This document shows positions 1 through 6,802 of a stretch of 19,885 nucleotides of DNA, piece by piece. The notes beneath the pieces were generated by a model. The model searched no databases. It worked only from the letters and a program-made list of their open reading frames with translations, and was not told the origin of the DNA. Each line of letters begins with the position of its first letter. The first letter of the stretch is position 1. This DNA is from UBA4486 sp041984885 (lineage in GTDB: Bacteria; Pseudomonadota; Gammaproteobacteria; Eutrophobiales; Eutrophobiaceae). The stretch is from positions 1 through 19,885 of the forward strand of contig JBHIXH010000042.1 of the NCBI GenBank assembly GCA_041984885.1, in the 5' to 3' direction. The position numbers were made by a program, and so were the translations under genes.

Positions 1-609
1 CGTGATACCCGTTCGCAGATCGATGCCGGCCCCGACAGCGCCCTGATGCAGGTTGGCCTTGCCGTTCGATTGTTTTGTCGGCAGCCTGAGCATCGCCATC
101 GCGGGGATGCCCTTGTAAAGCAAAATACGAATATCCGGGACACCGTTGAAACTGACTGCGTTAAACACCGGGTCGAACTTGACGCGGTACTCGATAATGG
201 CCTGGTCCGGTTGACCTCCAAGACTGTAAATTCCGCCCAGTATATTCTCGATATGATGCGTGACCTGTTCATGACTAATCAGGCTGCCATCTGTCTTCGC
301 GAACAGGTTTTTCCGACGTTGATCAATAACCAGTATGCCTTTACCTCCGCTGCCATGTGCAGGTTTAATGACAAAGTCCTGCGTATGACGGGTAATTTCA
401 TCAATCAAATGCGTTTCATGCACCGAGGAAATCAGGCCATATAATTTCGGTACGTTTATGTTGGCTTTCTCTGCCAGTCTTTTTGTGTGCACCTTGTCAT
501 CGACCAGCCGGTATAGATGCCGCGGATTGTTCGGCATGATATAGGCGCAGTTCCTGGCATTGATACCGAGGACGCCAGCCCTGCGCAGGGAATTAATCCT
601 GTTCAACAT
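1..609 (-). CDS. ATP-grasp alpha-L-glutamate ligase-like protein, partial (C-terminus beyond left edge)
   Basis: Reading the minus strand from the ATG at 609 gives 203 codons with no stop before the window edge. The N-terminus contains VLGINARNCAYI and LVDDKVHTK, which I recognise as the opening of the RimK-like 'alpha-L-glutamate ligase-like' family. Around residue 82 is KPAHGSGGKGI, the glycine-rich ATP-grasp loop with its lysine. Further on are PDIRILLYKGIPAMAMLRLPT-like strands (about residues 165-185) and NLHQGAVGAGIDL, also typical. By family it should join an amino acid to a peptide or protein carboxylate using ATP; the real substrate is unknown to me. The start lies one base beyond the stop of the upstream transglutaminase/7TM gene, so the two are almost certainly co-translated. 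The family is usually about 320 residues, so roughly one third is missing here. Confidence 0.9.
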   Translation of the reverse strand, partial: MLNRINSLRRAGVLGINARNCAYIMPNNPRHLYRLVDDKVHTKRLAEKANINVPKLYGLISSVHETHLIDEITRHTQDFVIKPAHGSGGKGILVIDQRRKNLFAKTDGSLISHEQVTHHIENILGGIYSLGGQPDQAIIEYRVKFDPVFNAVSFNGVPDIRILLYKGIPAMAMLRLPTKQSNGKANLHQGAVGAGIDLRTGIT

Positions 610-610
610 G

Positions 611-2167
611 TCAGTCTTTTGCCTGTGTCAGGTCCCGAAACCTGAACAGTTCGCTGAGTCGGTAGCCGGTATATCGGCCTGCCAGGATAACGAGAGCGAG
701 GATCAACAACAGAAACTCGGGGAAATGAAACATCAGGTGTTCAAGCCGGTTATTGGTCATCACAAAGTAACCCAGAATGGCAATGACAAGGCTGCCAAGA
801 CTTTCTTTCATCGCTTCCAGCGCACCGGTCTCTTCCCAGGTGATCGACATACGTTCAATGACCATGGTCAGGATGACGATCGGGAACAATGCAATCGATA
901 TACCCTGTTCGATATCCAGATCGTTGCTCACCAGGCTGAGCAGTAACATCATGATGATTACCATGACCAGCACCGAGCTCAGCCTCGGTACCAGCAACAG
1001 GTTCATGCGCTCCAGAAAAAAACGAAACGACAGGCCGCCGGCTGTGATGATGCAGAATAGAATGATACCCCAGAGCAACTCGGTTTCCCTGAACGCCAGT
1101 GCGATCAGGATCGGCATGAATGTGCCGAAGCTGGGGATACCGACAATGGTACGCATGAACACGACAACGAGCGCACCGAGCGGCAGCATGAGTAATATTT
1201 TGTAAACATCCTGCGTATTCAACGGTAATTTGTACAGTGACCAGCTTCCCAGCACCGGGCTTTTGCTGCTGGCCCGATCCTGCGAAATTTTTGCTTCCGG
1301 GTAGGGGCGTTGCGACAGGGTAAAACTGATGGTTTCATTTTTACCGCCTTTCACCGTCAGCAGTGGTTCGCTGCCTGTGGCCCAGCGCAGAAAATCATCC
1401 GGGTAGCCACGGTTGCCTGATAATGGATCAAAGCCTTCCCAACGCTCACCATTATGTACTTCCAGCCAGGCTATCAATGCCGAAGTATCCGCACTGGTAT
1501 TGAGACTTAAGCCGCGTACCAGTCGTGCAGGTATGCGCGCCCCTGCAAGAACATAAATAATACTGTTCACCCACTCGACCGATCCCGGCTCGGAACCCTC
1601 ACGGATCAATAAAACGTTTTCATTTGGCGTTGCGCTGTTCAGATGTTTCAGGAGCTGACTGGCGAACGTGAAAATGTCAGCAGATTCATCCCTGACCCGG
1701 GCGAGCGTATCTTCGACTGCAGACTTCAGCGGTTCCTCGTACGCAGGTTTCGCCGGTAGCGATACATTCGTGGGCTTCAGTACGGAATCCCGTTTTATTG
1801 TCGCATCGGGAACGACTTCTATCCTGTAGTAAAGTCGTTGTTTACCTTTGGCGTTTCTTATCGACCATTCCGCGTAACGATTTTTTTTCCTCGTCGATAC
1901 ATTTAAACCATAGTTTCTTGAGATAAAAAATTCGTCCAGCTTCAGGTAGTCACCCAGTTTGTCCGGTATATCAAGATTGATCATCGCGGAACGACCCATA
2001 CCGTTGAAATCAATGCGTGCCTCCACCGCCCAGATGGTGGCTACCTGGTCAGGCACAAACGGCGTACCGATAATTTTCACCTTGGCGAAGACAATAGCAA
2101 TACTGGTGATGGCCAGTAACAGGCAGACGACCTTGACCTGTAAATCATTTATAAAAAAGGCTTTCAT
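611..2167 (-). CDS. Inactive transglutaminase-like protein fused to 7 transmembrane helices
   Basis: 518 residues. A membrane anchor spans about residues 11-30, followed by an outer region to about 320 with a degenerate transglutaminase core, then about seven hydrophobic helices from about 322 to 505. In the core, the stretch before RIPARLV (211-217) has no cysteine where the nucleophile is expected. The usual HAW triplet reads IAW (232-234), while the aspartate in FDP (247) remains. The catalytic triad is therefore lost, which matches the family named 'inactive transglutaminase fused to 7TM'. The protein probably acts as a membrane receptor or scaffold rather than an enzyme. It sits between the retropepsin-like protease (15-base gap upstream) and the ATP-grasp gene (one-base gap downstream), the usual family order. 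The ATG at 2167 opens directly into the anchor. The ribosome site before it is weak, suggesting coupling to the gene upstream. Confidence 0.92.
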   Translation of the reverse strand: MKAFFINDLQVKVVCLLLAITSIAIVFAKVKIIGTPFVPDQVATIWAVEARIDFNGMGRSAMINLDIPDKLGDYLKLDEFFISRNYGLNVSTRKKNRYAEWSIRNAKGKQRLYYRIEVVPDATIKRDSVLKPTNVSLPAKPAYEEPLKSAVEDTLARVRDESADIFTFASQLLKHLNSATPNENVLLIREGSEPGSVEWVNSIIYVLAGARIPARLVRGLSLNTSADTSALIAWLEVHNGERWEGFDPLSGNRGYPDDFLRWATGSEPLLTVKGGKNETISFTLSQRPYPEAKISQDRASSKSPVLGSWSLYKLPLNTQDVYKILLMLPLGALVVVFMRTIVGIPSFGTFMPILIALAFRETELLWGIILFCIITAGGLSFRFFLERMNLLLVPRLSSVLVMVIIMMLLLSLVSNDLDIEQGISIALFPIVILTMVIERMSITWEETGALEAMKESLGSLVIAILGYFVMTNNRLEHLMFHFPEFLLLILALVILAGRYTGYRLSELFRFRDLTQAKD

Positions 2168-2182
2168 GCTATGTTGTTATGC

Positions 2183-2695
2183 TCAGTTCTTTGAACAGCT
2201 TCTTTTAGTCGCAGTAAAAGATCGCGCAGGATCGACCAGCACCCGGTTTTTCAGCGTGGTGCGACCGAGTAATATTTTATAGTTAAAATTGGCACGGTCT
2301 GCCAGCGTAAACGGACTGAGGTACAGGTTGCCATTCAGACAAAACTCGATCTCGACCACATAGCGTTCAGTGCTATCGCCTATGTGTTCCTTGATCCGGG
2401 TTTCGCGTATGACCGGCTTTTCAAATGTAACGTACTGGAACTCCGTGTCATGTTTGCTTTCCTTGTACGGGATGGAGAAGCTGACCCAGAGTGCATCGTC
2501 AACTTCATACGTGGTTAAATCAGTTACATGGATGGAACTGGTTTTGGCACCGGTATCAAGTTTGGCGCGTAGCCTGACACCTGACGGTTGCAGGTAAACG
2601 GACTCCAGCCATCCCAGTACCTCGGGCTCTGCCCGGGGCGCAATAGCAGGCAACAACAGCAGTAGCGTGTAGCCAAGGCATAAGCCGGATCGCAT
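2183..2695 (-). CDS. Exported retropepsin-like protease ('ATP-dependent zinc protease', RimK-associated family)
   Basis: The mature part begins LGWLESVYLQPSG and carries LDTGAKTSSIH, the aspartic-peptidase style DTGA motif that defines this family, and ends with ILLGRTTLKNRVLVDPARS. The family is annotated as putative ATP-dependent zinc protease, but the motif fits a single-domain retropepsin-like aspartic peptidase better; no zinc motif is visible. A signal peptide is clear (MRSG then a leucine-rich core, likely cleaved near APRAEP), so it acts outside the cytoplasm, where the outer domain of the next gene's product lies. I chose the ATG at 2695 because GAGG lies 9 bases before it. The frame stays open to a GTG at 2722, which would overlap the HerA-like gene by 11 bases; an ATG at 2701 is also possible. 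About 170 residues, normal for the family. Confidence 0.88.
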   Translation of the reverse strand: MRSGLCLGYTLLLLLPAIAPRAEPEVLGWLESVYLQPSGVRLRAKLDTGAKTSSIHVTDLTTYEVDDALWVSFSIPYKESKHDTEFQYVTFEKPVIRETRIKEHIGDSTERYVVEIEFCLNGNLYLSPFTLADRANFNYKILLGRTTLKNRVLVDPARSFTATKRSCSKN

Positions 2696-2704
2696 GAACA
2701 TAGA

Positions 2705-2708
2705 CCTC
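2705..2708 (-). promoter_or_regulatory. Ribosome binding site deciding the protease start
   Basis: On the minus strand GAGG ends 9 bases before the ATG at 2695, a good Shine-Dalgarno distance. It is only 3 bases from the ATG at 2701, and the GTG at 2722 has no comparable site. This favours 2695 as the start. Confidence 0.5.
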
Positions 2709-2711
2709 GTT

Positions 2712-4175
2712 TTATTTTCCACCTAATAAAGACCCCATGATCCCCCGGATCAATCGTCGGCCAAGATGAGAGCCAATACTCCGGGCAGCACTTTTTATAA
2801 ACGCTTCGCCAACCCCCTGCCTGCGACTTTTACGTGCAGTTGTTTGTTGGCGTGAGCTCGTCTTTTCACTGCCGGCCTTTTTCATAACCTTTTCGGCACG
2901 TTTATTCAGGATTTCGTGCGCAGAGGTCCGGTCGAGGGATTCATCATACATGTCGCTGATTGGTGAGGCTTGTATGATCGCTGTCTTTTCTGCTTTATTA
3001 AGTGGCCCGATACGTGACTGTGGCGGGCGCACCAGCGTCCGGTGCACTATAGAAGGGCTACCTTTATCATCCAGTGTTGAAACCAGGGCTTCACCGGTAC
3101 CCATGTTTGTGATCACGTCGAGCGTTGAGAATGCCGGATTGGGTCTGAATGTCTCGGCAACGGTTTTCACGACTTTTTTATCTTTTGGCGTGAACGCACG
3201 CAACGCATGTTGAATTCGCATGCCGAGTTGACCAAGCACATTATCCGGAATATCCATTGGTGACTGACTGATAAAATAGATACCGACGCCTTTTGATCGT
3301 ATCAGACGCACCACCTGTTCTATTTTATTGAGCAGGGGTTTTGATGCGTTCTTGAACAACAGGTGAGCTTCATCAAAAAAGAACACCAGTTTCGGTTTTT
3401 TTGCATCACCAACTTCAGGTAACTGCTCGAACAATTCAGACAACAGCCACAACAGGAACGTGGCGTACAGTTGCGGTGATTCGGATGACAGCCTGGTCGC
3501 ATCGAGTATATTGATATAGCCATGACCGTTTTCATCCCGCTGCATCAGATCACGCAGTTGCAGAGCCGGTTCACCAAAAAAATACTTGCCGCCCTGTTGT
3601 TGCAACACGAGCAATCGTCTCTGGATTGCAGCAATGCTCGCTTTGGAGATATTGCCATAATCAACGCTGAGTTCAGACGCGTTATTGCCCATCCAGCTTA
3701 ACATTGTGCGCAGGTCTTTCAGGTCAAGTAATAACAATCCCTCGTCGTCTGCAATTTGAAAGCATGCGTACAGGATGCCGGTCTGTGTGTCATTCAATTC
3801 AAGCAGGTTGCCGAGCAGTAATGGGCCCAGTTCCGAAATCGTGCTGCGCACGGGATGACCGGTCTTGCCAAACAGATCCCAGAACACAACCGGGTTGGCG
3901 GCAAATTGAAAAACAGGTAGCGGGATGGCCTGCAGGCGTTCATCGATCTTCGGATGCGCCTTGCCGGCGCTGCCAAGACCGGAGAGATCGCCTTTAATAT
4001 CGGCGGCGAACACCGGCACTCCGGCGCGAGAGAAACCCTCGGCAAGAATCTGTAATGTCACGGTTTTGCCCGTGCCGGTAGCCCCGGCGATCAAGCCATG
4101 GCGGTTACTCAGCCTGAGTAGTTGGGTAATTAACTGGCCTTCTGCAGCGCCAATAATGAATCTTGTGCCCGTCAT
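2712..4175 (-). CDS. yjgR: HerA-like ATPase of the YjgR/DUF853 family
   Basis: 487 residues. The N-terminus has FIIGAAEGQ, then a Walker A motif GATGTGKT (31-38). A DIKGDLSGL segment follows at about 58-66. The Walker B strand LVFFFDEAH has its Asp-Glu at 268-269. A FISQSP stretch follows, as in the family, and the C-terminus is basic and glycine-rich (GRRLIRGIMGSLLGG). Length matches E. coli YjgR (about 500). HerA-like proteins are hexameric ATPases, the best known of which move DNA during end processing; the role of the YjgR branch is unsettled, so I do not claim a substrate. The ATG at 4175 has AGGA a few bases before it. Its stop lies 16 bases before the preferred start of the protease gene, or overlaps it if the GTG start is used, so the ATPase leads the minus-strand operon. 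The product is cytoplasmic; no membrane segment is seen. Confidence 0.9.
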   Translation of the reverse strand: MTGTRFIIGAAEGQLITQLLRLSNRHGLIAGATGTGKTVTLQILAEGFSRAGVPVFAADIKGDLSGLGSAGKAHPKIDERLQAIPLPVFQFAANPVVFWDLFGKTGHPVRSTISELGPLLLGNLLELNDTQTGILYACFQIADDEGLLLLDLKDLRTMLSWMGNNASELSVDYGNISKASIAAIQRRLLVLQQQGGKYFFGEPALQLRDLMQRDENGHGYINILDATRLSSESPQLYATFLLWLLSELFEQLPEVGDAKKPKLVFFFDEAHLLFKNASKPLLNKIEQVVRLIRSKGVGIYFISQSPMDIPDNVLGQLGMRIQHALRAFTPKDKKVVKTVAETFRPNPAFSTLDVITNMGTGEALVSTLDDKGSPSIVHRTLVRPPQSRIGPLNKAEKTAIIQASPISDMYDESLDRTSAHEILNKRAEKVMKKAGSEKTSSRQQTTARKSRRQGVGEAFIKSAARSIGSHLGRRLIRGIMGSLLGGK

Positions 4176-4400
4176 AATCCTCGTTATCTATCTCGTAGTC
4201 TGCAAGTTTTGTGTTTTTGTGACAGGTTTATCATATCCGTATGTCGCAAGATTTTACATGCTTACTTGAATTGCCAGGTTTTGACAGAGTTCATGGAATT
4301 AACACTTCGATATGGAACTGTTTCACAGTCAGGACAAGTGAGCATGATGATGATCGAATTAATTTGCAACATACCACTCCCAGCCTCAAGCAAGACTGAA
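4176..4400. other. Divergent region between the HerA-like and glycine-zipper genes
   Basis: About 225 bases with no certain gene. It must hold promoters for both directions. A perfect TTGACA lies at 4281-4286 on the plus strand, but no convincing -10 follows at 16-18 bases. A short plus-strand frame from ATG 4293 ends at 4418, overlapping the TTG start of the next gene. Confidence 0.4.
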
Positions 4401-4405
4401 GGAGG
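4401..4405 (+). promoter_or_regulatory. Strong ribosome binding site for a TTG start
   Basis: GGAGG lies 9 bases before the TTG at 4415. No ATG or GTG near it gives a signal peptide in this frame, so this site decides the start. Confidence 0.7.
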
Positions 4406-4414
4406 ACGAGTAAC

Positions 4415-4744
4415 TTGAAAAACAAGTTTAAGATTTTTACTCTATCTACCATGTTAACGATGAGTAGTGGTGCTATCGCCGATGATCTGGTACTGGATTC
4501 TGCCGTTGGTGGTGCCGTTGGTGGCGCTGTAGGCGGCACAATCGGTGCGGTTATCGGTGGTCGTGATGGCGCGATTATTGGTGCCGGTGTAGGAGCGGCT
4601 GCTGGCACGGCGATTAATACAAGTGAATACGAAGACGGTTACCGTGACCGTCATGAGACCCATTACGATAGTCATCGCCACTATTCAAAACACGGGCATG
4701 GTCACTTTTGTCCGCCGGGACAGGCCAAAAAAGGCAGATGCTAA
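4415..4744 (+). CDS. Small exported glycine-zipper protein with His-rich tail
   Basis: 109 residues from a TTG start preceded by GGAGG. A signal peptide covers residues 1-22 (basic MKNKFK, hydrophobic core, likely cut after AIA). Residues 29-68 are a glycine zipper: AVGG three times in a row, then TIGAVIGG, then AIIGAGVGAAAGTAI, which would form one or two tightly packed membrane-inserting helices. The tail is rich in His, Tyr and Asp and ends in CPPGQAKKGRC; a PPGQAKKG motif occurs in other small exported bacterial proteins. Glycine-zipper proteins of this kind sit in the outer membrane or periplasm and are often linked to envelope integrity or stress, but the exact role is unknown. A strong terminator follows directly, so this is probably a single-gene transcript. 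Confidence 0.8.
   Translation: MKNKFKIFTLSTMLTMSSGAIADDLVLDSAVGGAVGGAVGGTIGAVIGGRDGAIIGAGVGAAAGTAINTSEYEDGYRDRHETHYDSHRHYSKHGHGHFCPPGQAKKGRC
4502..4537 (+). repeat. Three 12-base tandem repeats encoding AVGG
   Basis: Three consecutive imperfect 12-base units (gcc gtt ggt ggt and variants) encode residues 30-41 as AVGG-AVGG-AVGG. Differences are all at third codon positions, so the protein repeat is kept by selection or is recent. Confidence 0.75.
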
Positions 4745-4755
4745 TACTTCTGTTG

Positions 4756-4784
4756 AAACCCCCGCCAGCCGGGGGTTTTTTATT
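4756..4784 (+). terminator. Rho-independent terminator after the glycine-zipper gene
   Basis: A perfect 9-base stem (aaacccccg at 4756-4764 with cgggggttt at 4770-4778) encloses a 5-base loop and runs into a T-rich tail. It lies 12 bases after the stop codon. The flanking A run also makes it usable in reverse, though no minus-strand gene ends there. Confidence 0.92.
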
Positions 4785-4860
4785 CAGTGAAGTTTTCCAC
4801 ATTTACCGGAAATAGGAATAAAATATCAAGTCTGGCTGCTTTTAACCTAATCTATAATTA

Positions 4861-6714
4861 ATGAACTCCAGGAACCCGCTGAGCACACTCGAGTCCGGAT
4901 ACGAACTGCACTGGTATCAAATAAAAAAGGTACTCGGGCAGGGGGCGTTTGGAATTACCTACCTTGCTCACGATATCAATCTTGAACGCGAGGTGGCAAT
5001 CAAGGAATACATGCCCGGTCAATTTGCAACACGCCTGGATGATAAAAGTGTCAGGCCAATATCTGCAGACACAAAAGAAGATTTCGAGTGGGGATTAAAA
5101 CGCTTTATCAGCGAAGCAAGGACATTAACCAAGTTTGAACATCCGAATCTGGTGCGGGTATTTAATGTCTTTGAAATGAACGGCACTGCCTACATGGTGA
5201 TGAACTATGAGGTAGGTCAGAGTCTGCAGCAAATCCTGAAGCGACAGAAAAAAATCAACGAGAAGCAGATTATAAATCTATTGATCCCGTTAATGAGTGG
5301 ACTCGAGTTGATGCATAAAAAAGGTTTTGTGCATAGAGATGTCAAGCCAGGAAATATTTTTATTCGTCAGGATCAAACACCCGTGTTGCTGGATTTTGGC
5401 TCTGCCAGACAGACAAGAAATCGACAGCAAAGTAATGAAAGTAATAGCGAAGAAGAAACTCTGACCACACTGGTTTCACCTGGATATGCTCCTATCGAAC
5501 AATATGGCTCTAGAAGTGAACGTCAGGGGCCGTGGACAGATATATATGGCATGTCTGCCACGGTTTACAAGTCGATAACCGGGCTTATGCCGGTGTCGGC
5601 AATCGATCGTAACGAGTCGATCATTCATGAAGGCAAGGATCCATTGATTTTCCTGTCAGAAAAATTCAAGGGAGAATACACAAACACATTTCTCAAGGCC
5701 GTTGATATTGGCCTGGCTTTCAAGGCAGATGATCGTCCACAGACCATACCTGAATGGAGGAAGATTTTTAATTTTTCAGAAAATGCGAACGTCACAATAC
5801 TGGACCCGGAAGGTGAAACAGAAAGAATTGATTTGCAGCAGATAAATGTTCAGAACCAGAGTGAAACCGAAACTGAAAATGAAGAGGCAACAATAAAAAA
5901 AGAAGAAGAAACCATAAAGACAGTTAAACTGGATAAACCGAAATCTTCATTTGGTATTCTGCAGTATTTTGTCGCCGTCGTTATTATTTCGGTAATCTGC
6001 ATAGTCGGTATTAACAGCTATTTCAGTCAAGACTCAAATGATGGCGTGCCAGTGCAATCGTTCTCTGGAGACGAGTCTGGAACTACTGATGCAGCAGAGA
6101 CATCAATCGTGACGGAAGCAGAAGGGCTGCAGCTTGATCACCCGGAGACGACAGACAACAGTGAGATGGTTGAAAGGAATAACGGGGAAGTCGATCAGGT
6201 AACACAATTATTAGCTGCGGCTGATGAAGATCTCAAGGCGTTGCGGCTAACCAGTCCGAAGAATGAAAATGCCTTTGATAAATTTCTGGCTGTACTAAAA
6301 CTGGATCCAGGTAATGAACAGGCCGAGAAGGGAATTCGTGCTGTGGCCTCCAGGTACGTTCAATTAGCCTATTCGGCTATTCGCAAAAATCAGCTGGACC
6401 AGGCGGAATCCTATATCAAAAAGGCATTGGTAATTGTACCGGAGAACGATGAGATTGCTGCAGCAAAGCAAGCCCTGAAAAACAAACAAGAGGAATTGGC
6501 TACCACAAGTAAAGAATCTCGACCATCGCAAACGTCTGAATCAGAGTTAACGACGGCAGATACCAATAATACAGAATCCGAGATAGCAGAAACCGGTGAA
6601 AAGAAAAGTATGTGGAACCGGTTCAAGGACTGGCATGAGGAGGGCAAGAAAGAAAGAGAAGGAATGGATATAAAGGAAAGTGAACTTGATAAAAAAATCA
6701 AGGACTCACTTTAG
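4861..6714 (+). CDS. Membrane-anchored Ser/Thr protein kinase with TPR-like outer region
   Basis: 617 residues. The kinase domain spans about 14-310: glycine loop LGQGAFG (25-31), VAIK lysine 48, HRDVKPGN with catalytic Asp 160, DFG at 178-180, and YAPIEQYG in place of APE. All key residues are present, so it should be active. An acidic, Gln/Glu-rich linker follows, then a single membrane helix at 364-385. The outer part (about 386-617) has an acidic, Ser/Thr-rich stretch, then TPR-like helices at about 450-545 (AFDKFLAVLKLDPGN, AESYIKKALVIVPEN), and a charged, lysine-rich tail. This is the layout of bacterial Hanks-type kinases that sense the envelope and phosphorylate cytoplasmic targets. 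No PASTA repeats are seen and no partner phosphatase lies nearby. ATG 4861 is the first start after an in-frame TAA at 4855; no Shine-Dalgarno is seen. Base use is more A-rich than the fad genes. Confidence 0.92.
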   Translation: MNSRNPLSTLESGYELHWYQIKKVLGQGAFGITYLAHDINLEREVAIKEYMPGQFATRLDDKSVRPISADTKEDFEWGLKRFISEARTLTKFEHPNLVRVFNVFEMNGTAYMVMNYEVGQSLQQILKRQKKINEKQIINLLIPLMSGLELMHKKGFVHRDVKPGNIFIRQDQTPVLLDFGSARQTRNRQQSNESNSEEETLTTLVSPGYAPIEQYGSRSERQGPWTDIYGMSATVYKSITGLMPVSAIDRNESIIHEGKDPLIFLSEKFKGEYTNTFLKAVDIGLAFKADDRPQTIPEWRKIFNFSENANVTILDPEGETERIDLQQINVQNQSETETENEEATIKKEEETIKTVKLDKPKSSFGILQYFVAVVIISVICIVGINSYFSQDSNDGVPVQSFSGDESGTTDAAETSIVTEAEGLQLDHPETTDNSEMVERNNGEVDQVTQLLAAADEDLKALRLTSPKNENAFDKFLAVLKLDPGNEQAEKGIRAVASRYVQLAYSAIRKNQLDQAESYIKKALVIVPENDEIAAAKQALKNKQEELATTSKESRPSQTSESELTTADTNNTESEIAETGEKKSMWNRFKDWHEEGKKEREGMDIKESELDKKIKDSL

Positions 6715-6802
6715 TACAGGAAATTCATTAAAAGTAAAATAGTGGTTTAACAGTACAGATGTTATTGTAATTGAATCACCGAGAGAGTATTTAAGGCTGA
6801 AT

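Noticed and set aside
46..444. Plus-strand open frame of 132 codons
   Set aside because: It is antisense to the ATP-grasp gene, which has clear family motifs on the minus strand; the plus translation resembles nothing.
560..1205. Two plus-strand open frames of 128 and 142 codons
   Set aside because: Antisense to the 7TM transglutaminase gene. Their composition is what the opposite strand of a membrane-protein gene yields.
4281..4310. TTGACA as the glycine-zipper promoter
   Set aside because: The -35 match is perfect, but no hexamer resembling TATAAT lies 16-18 bases on.
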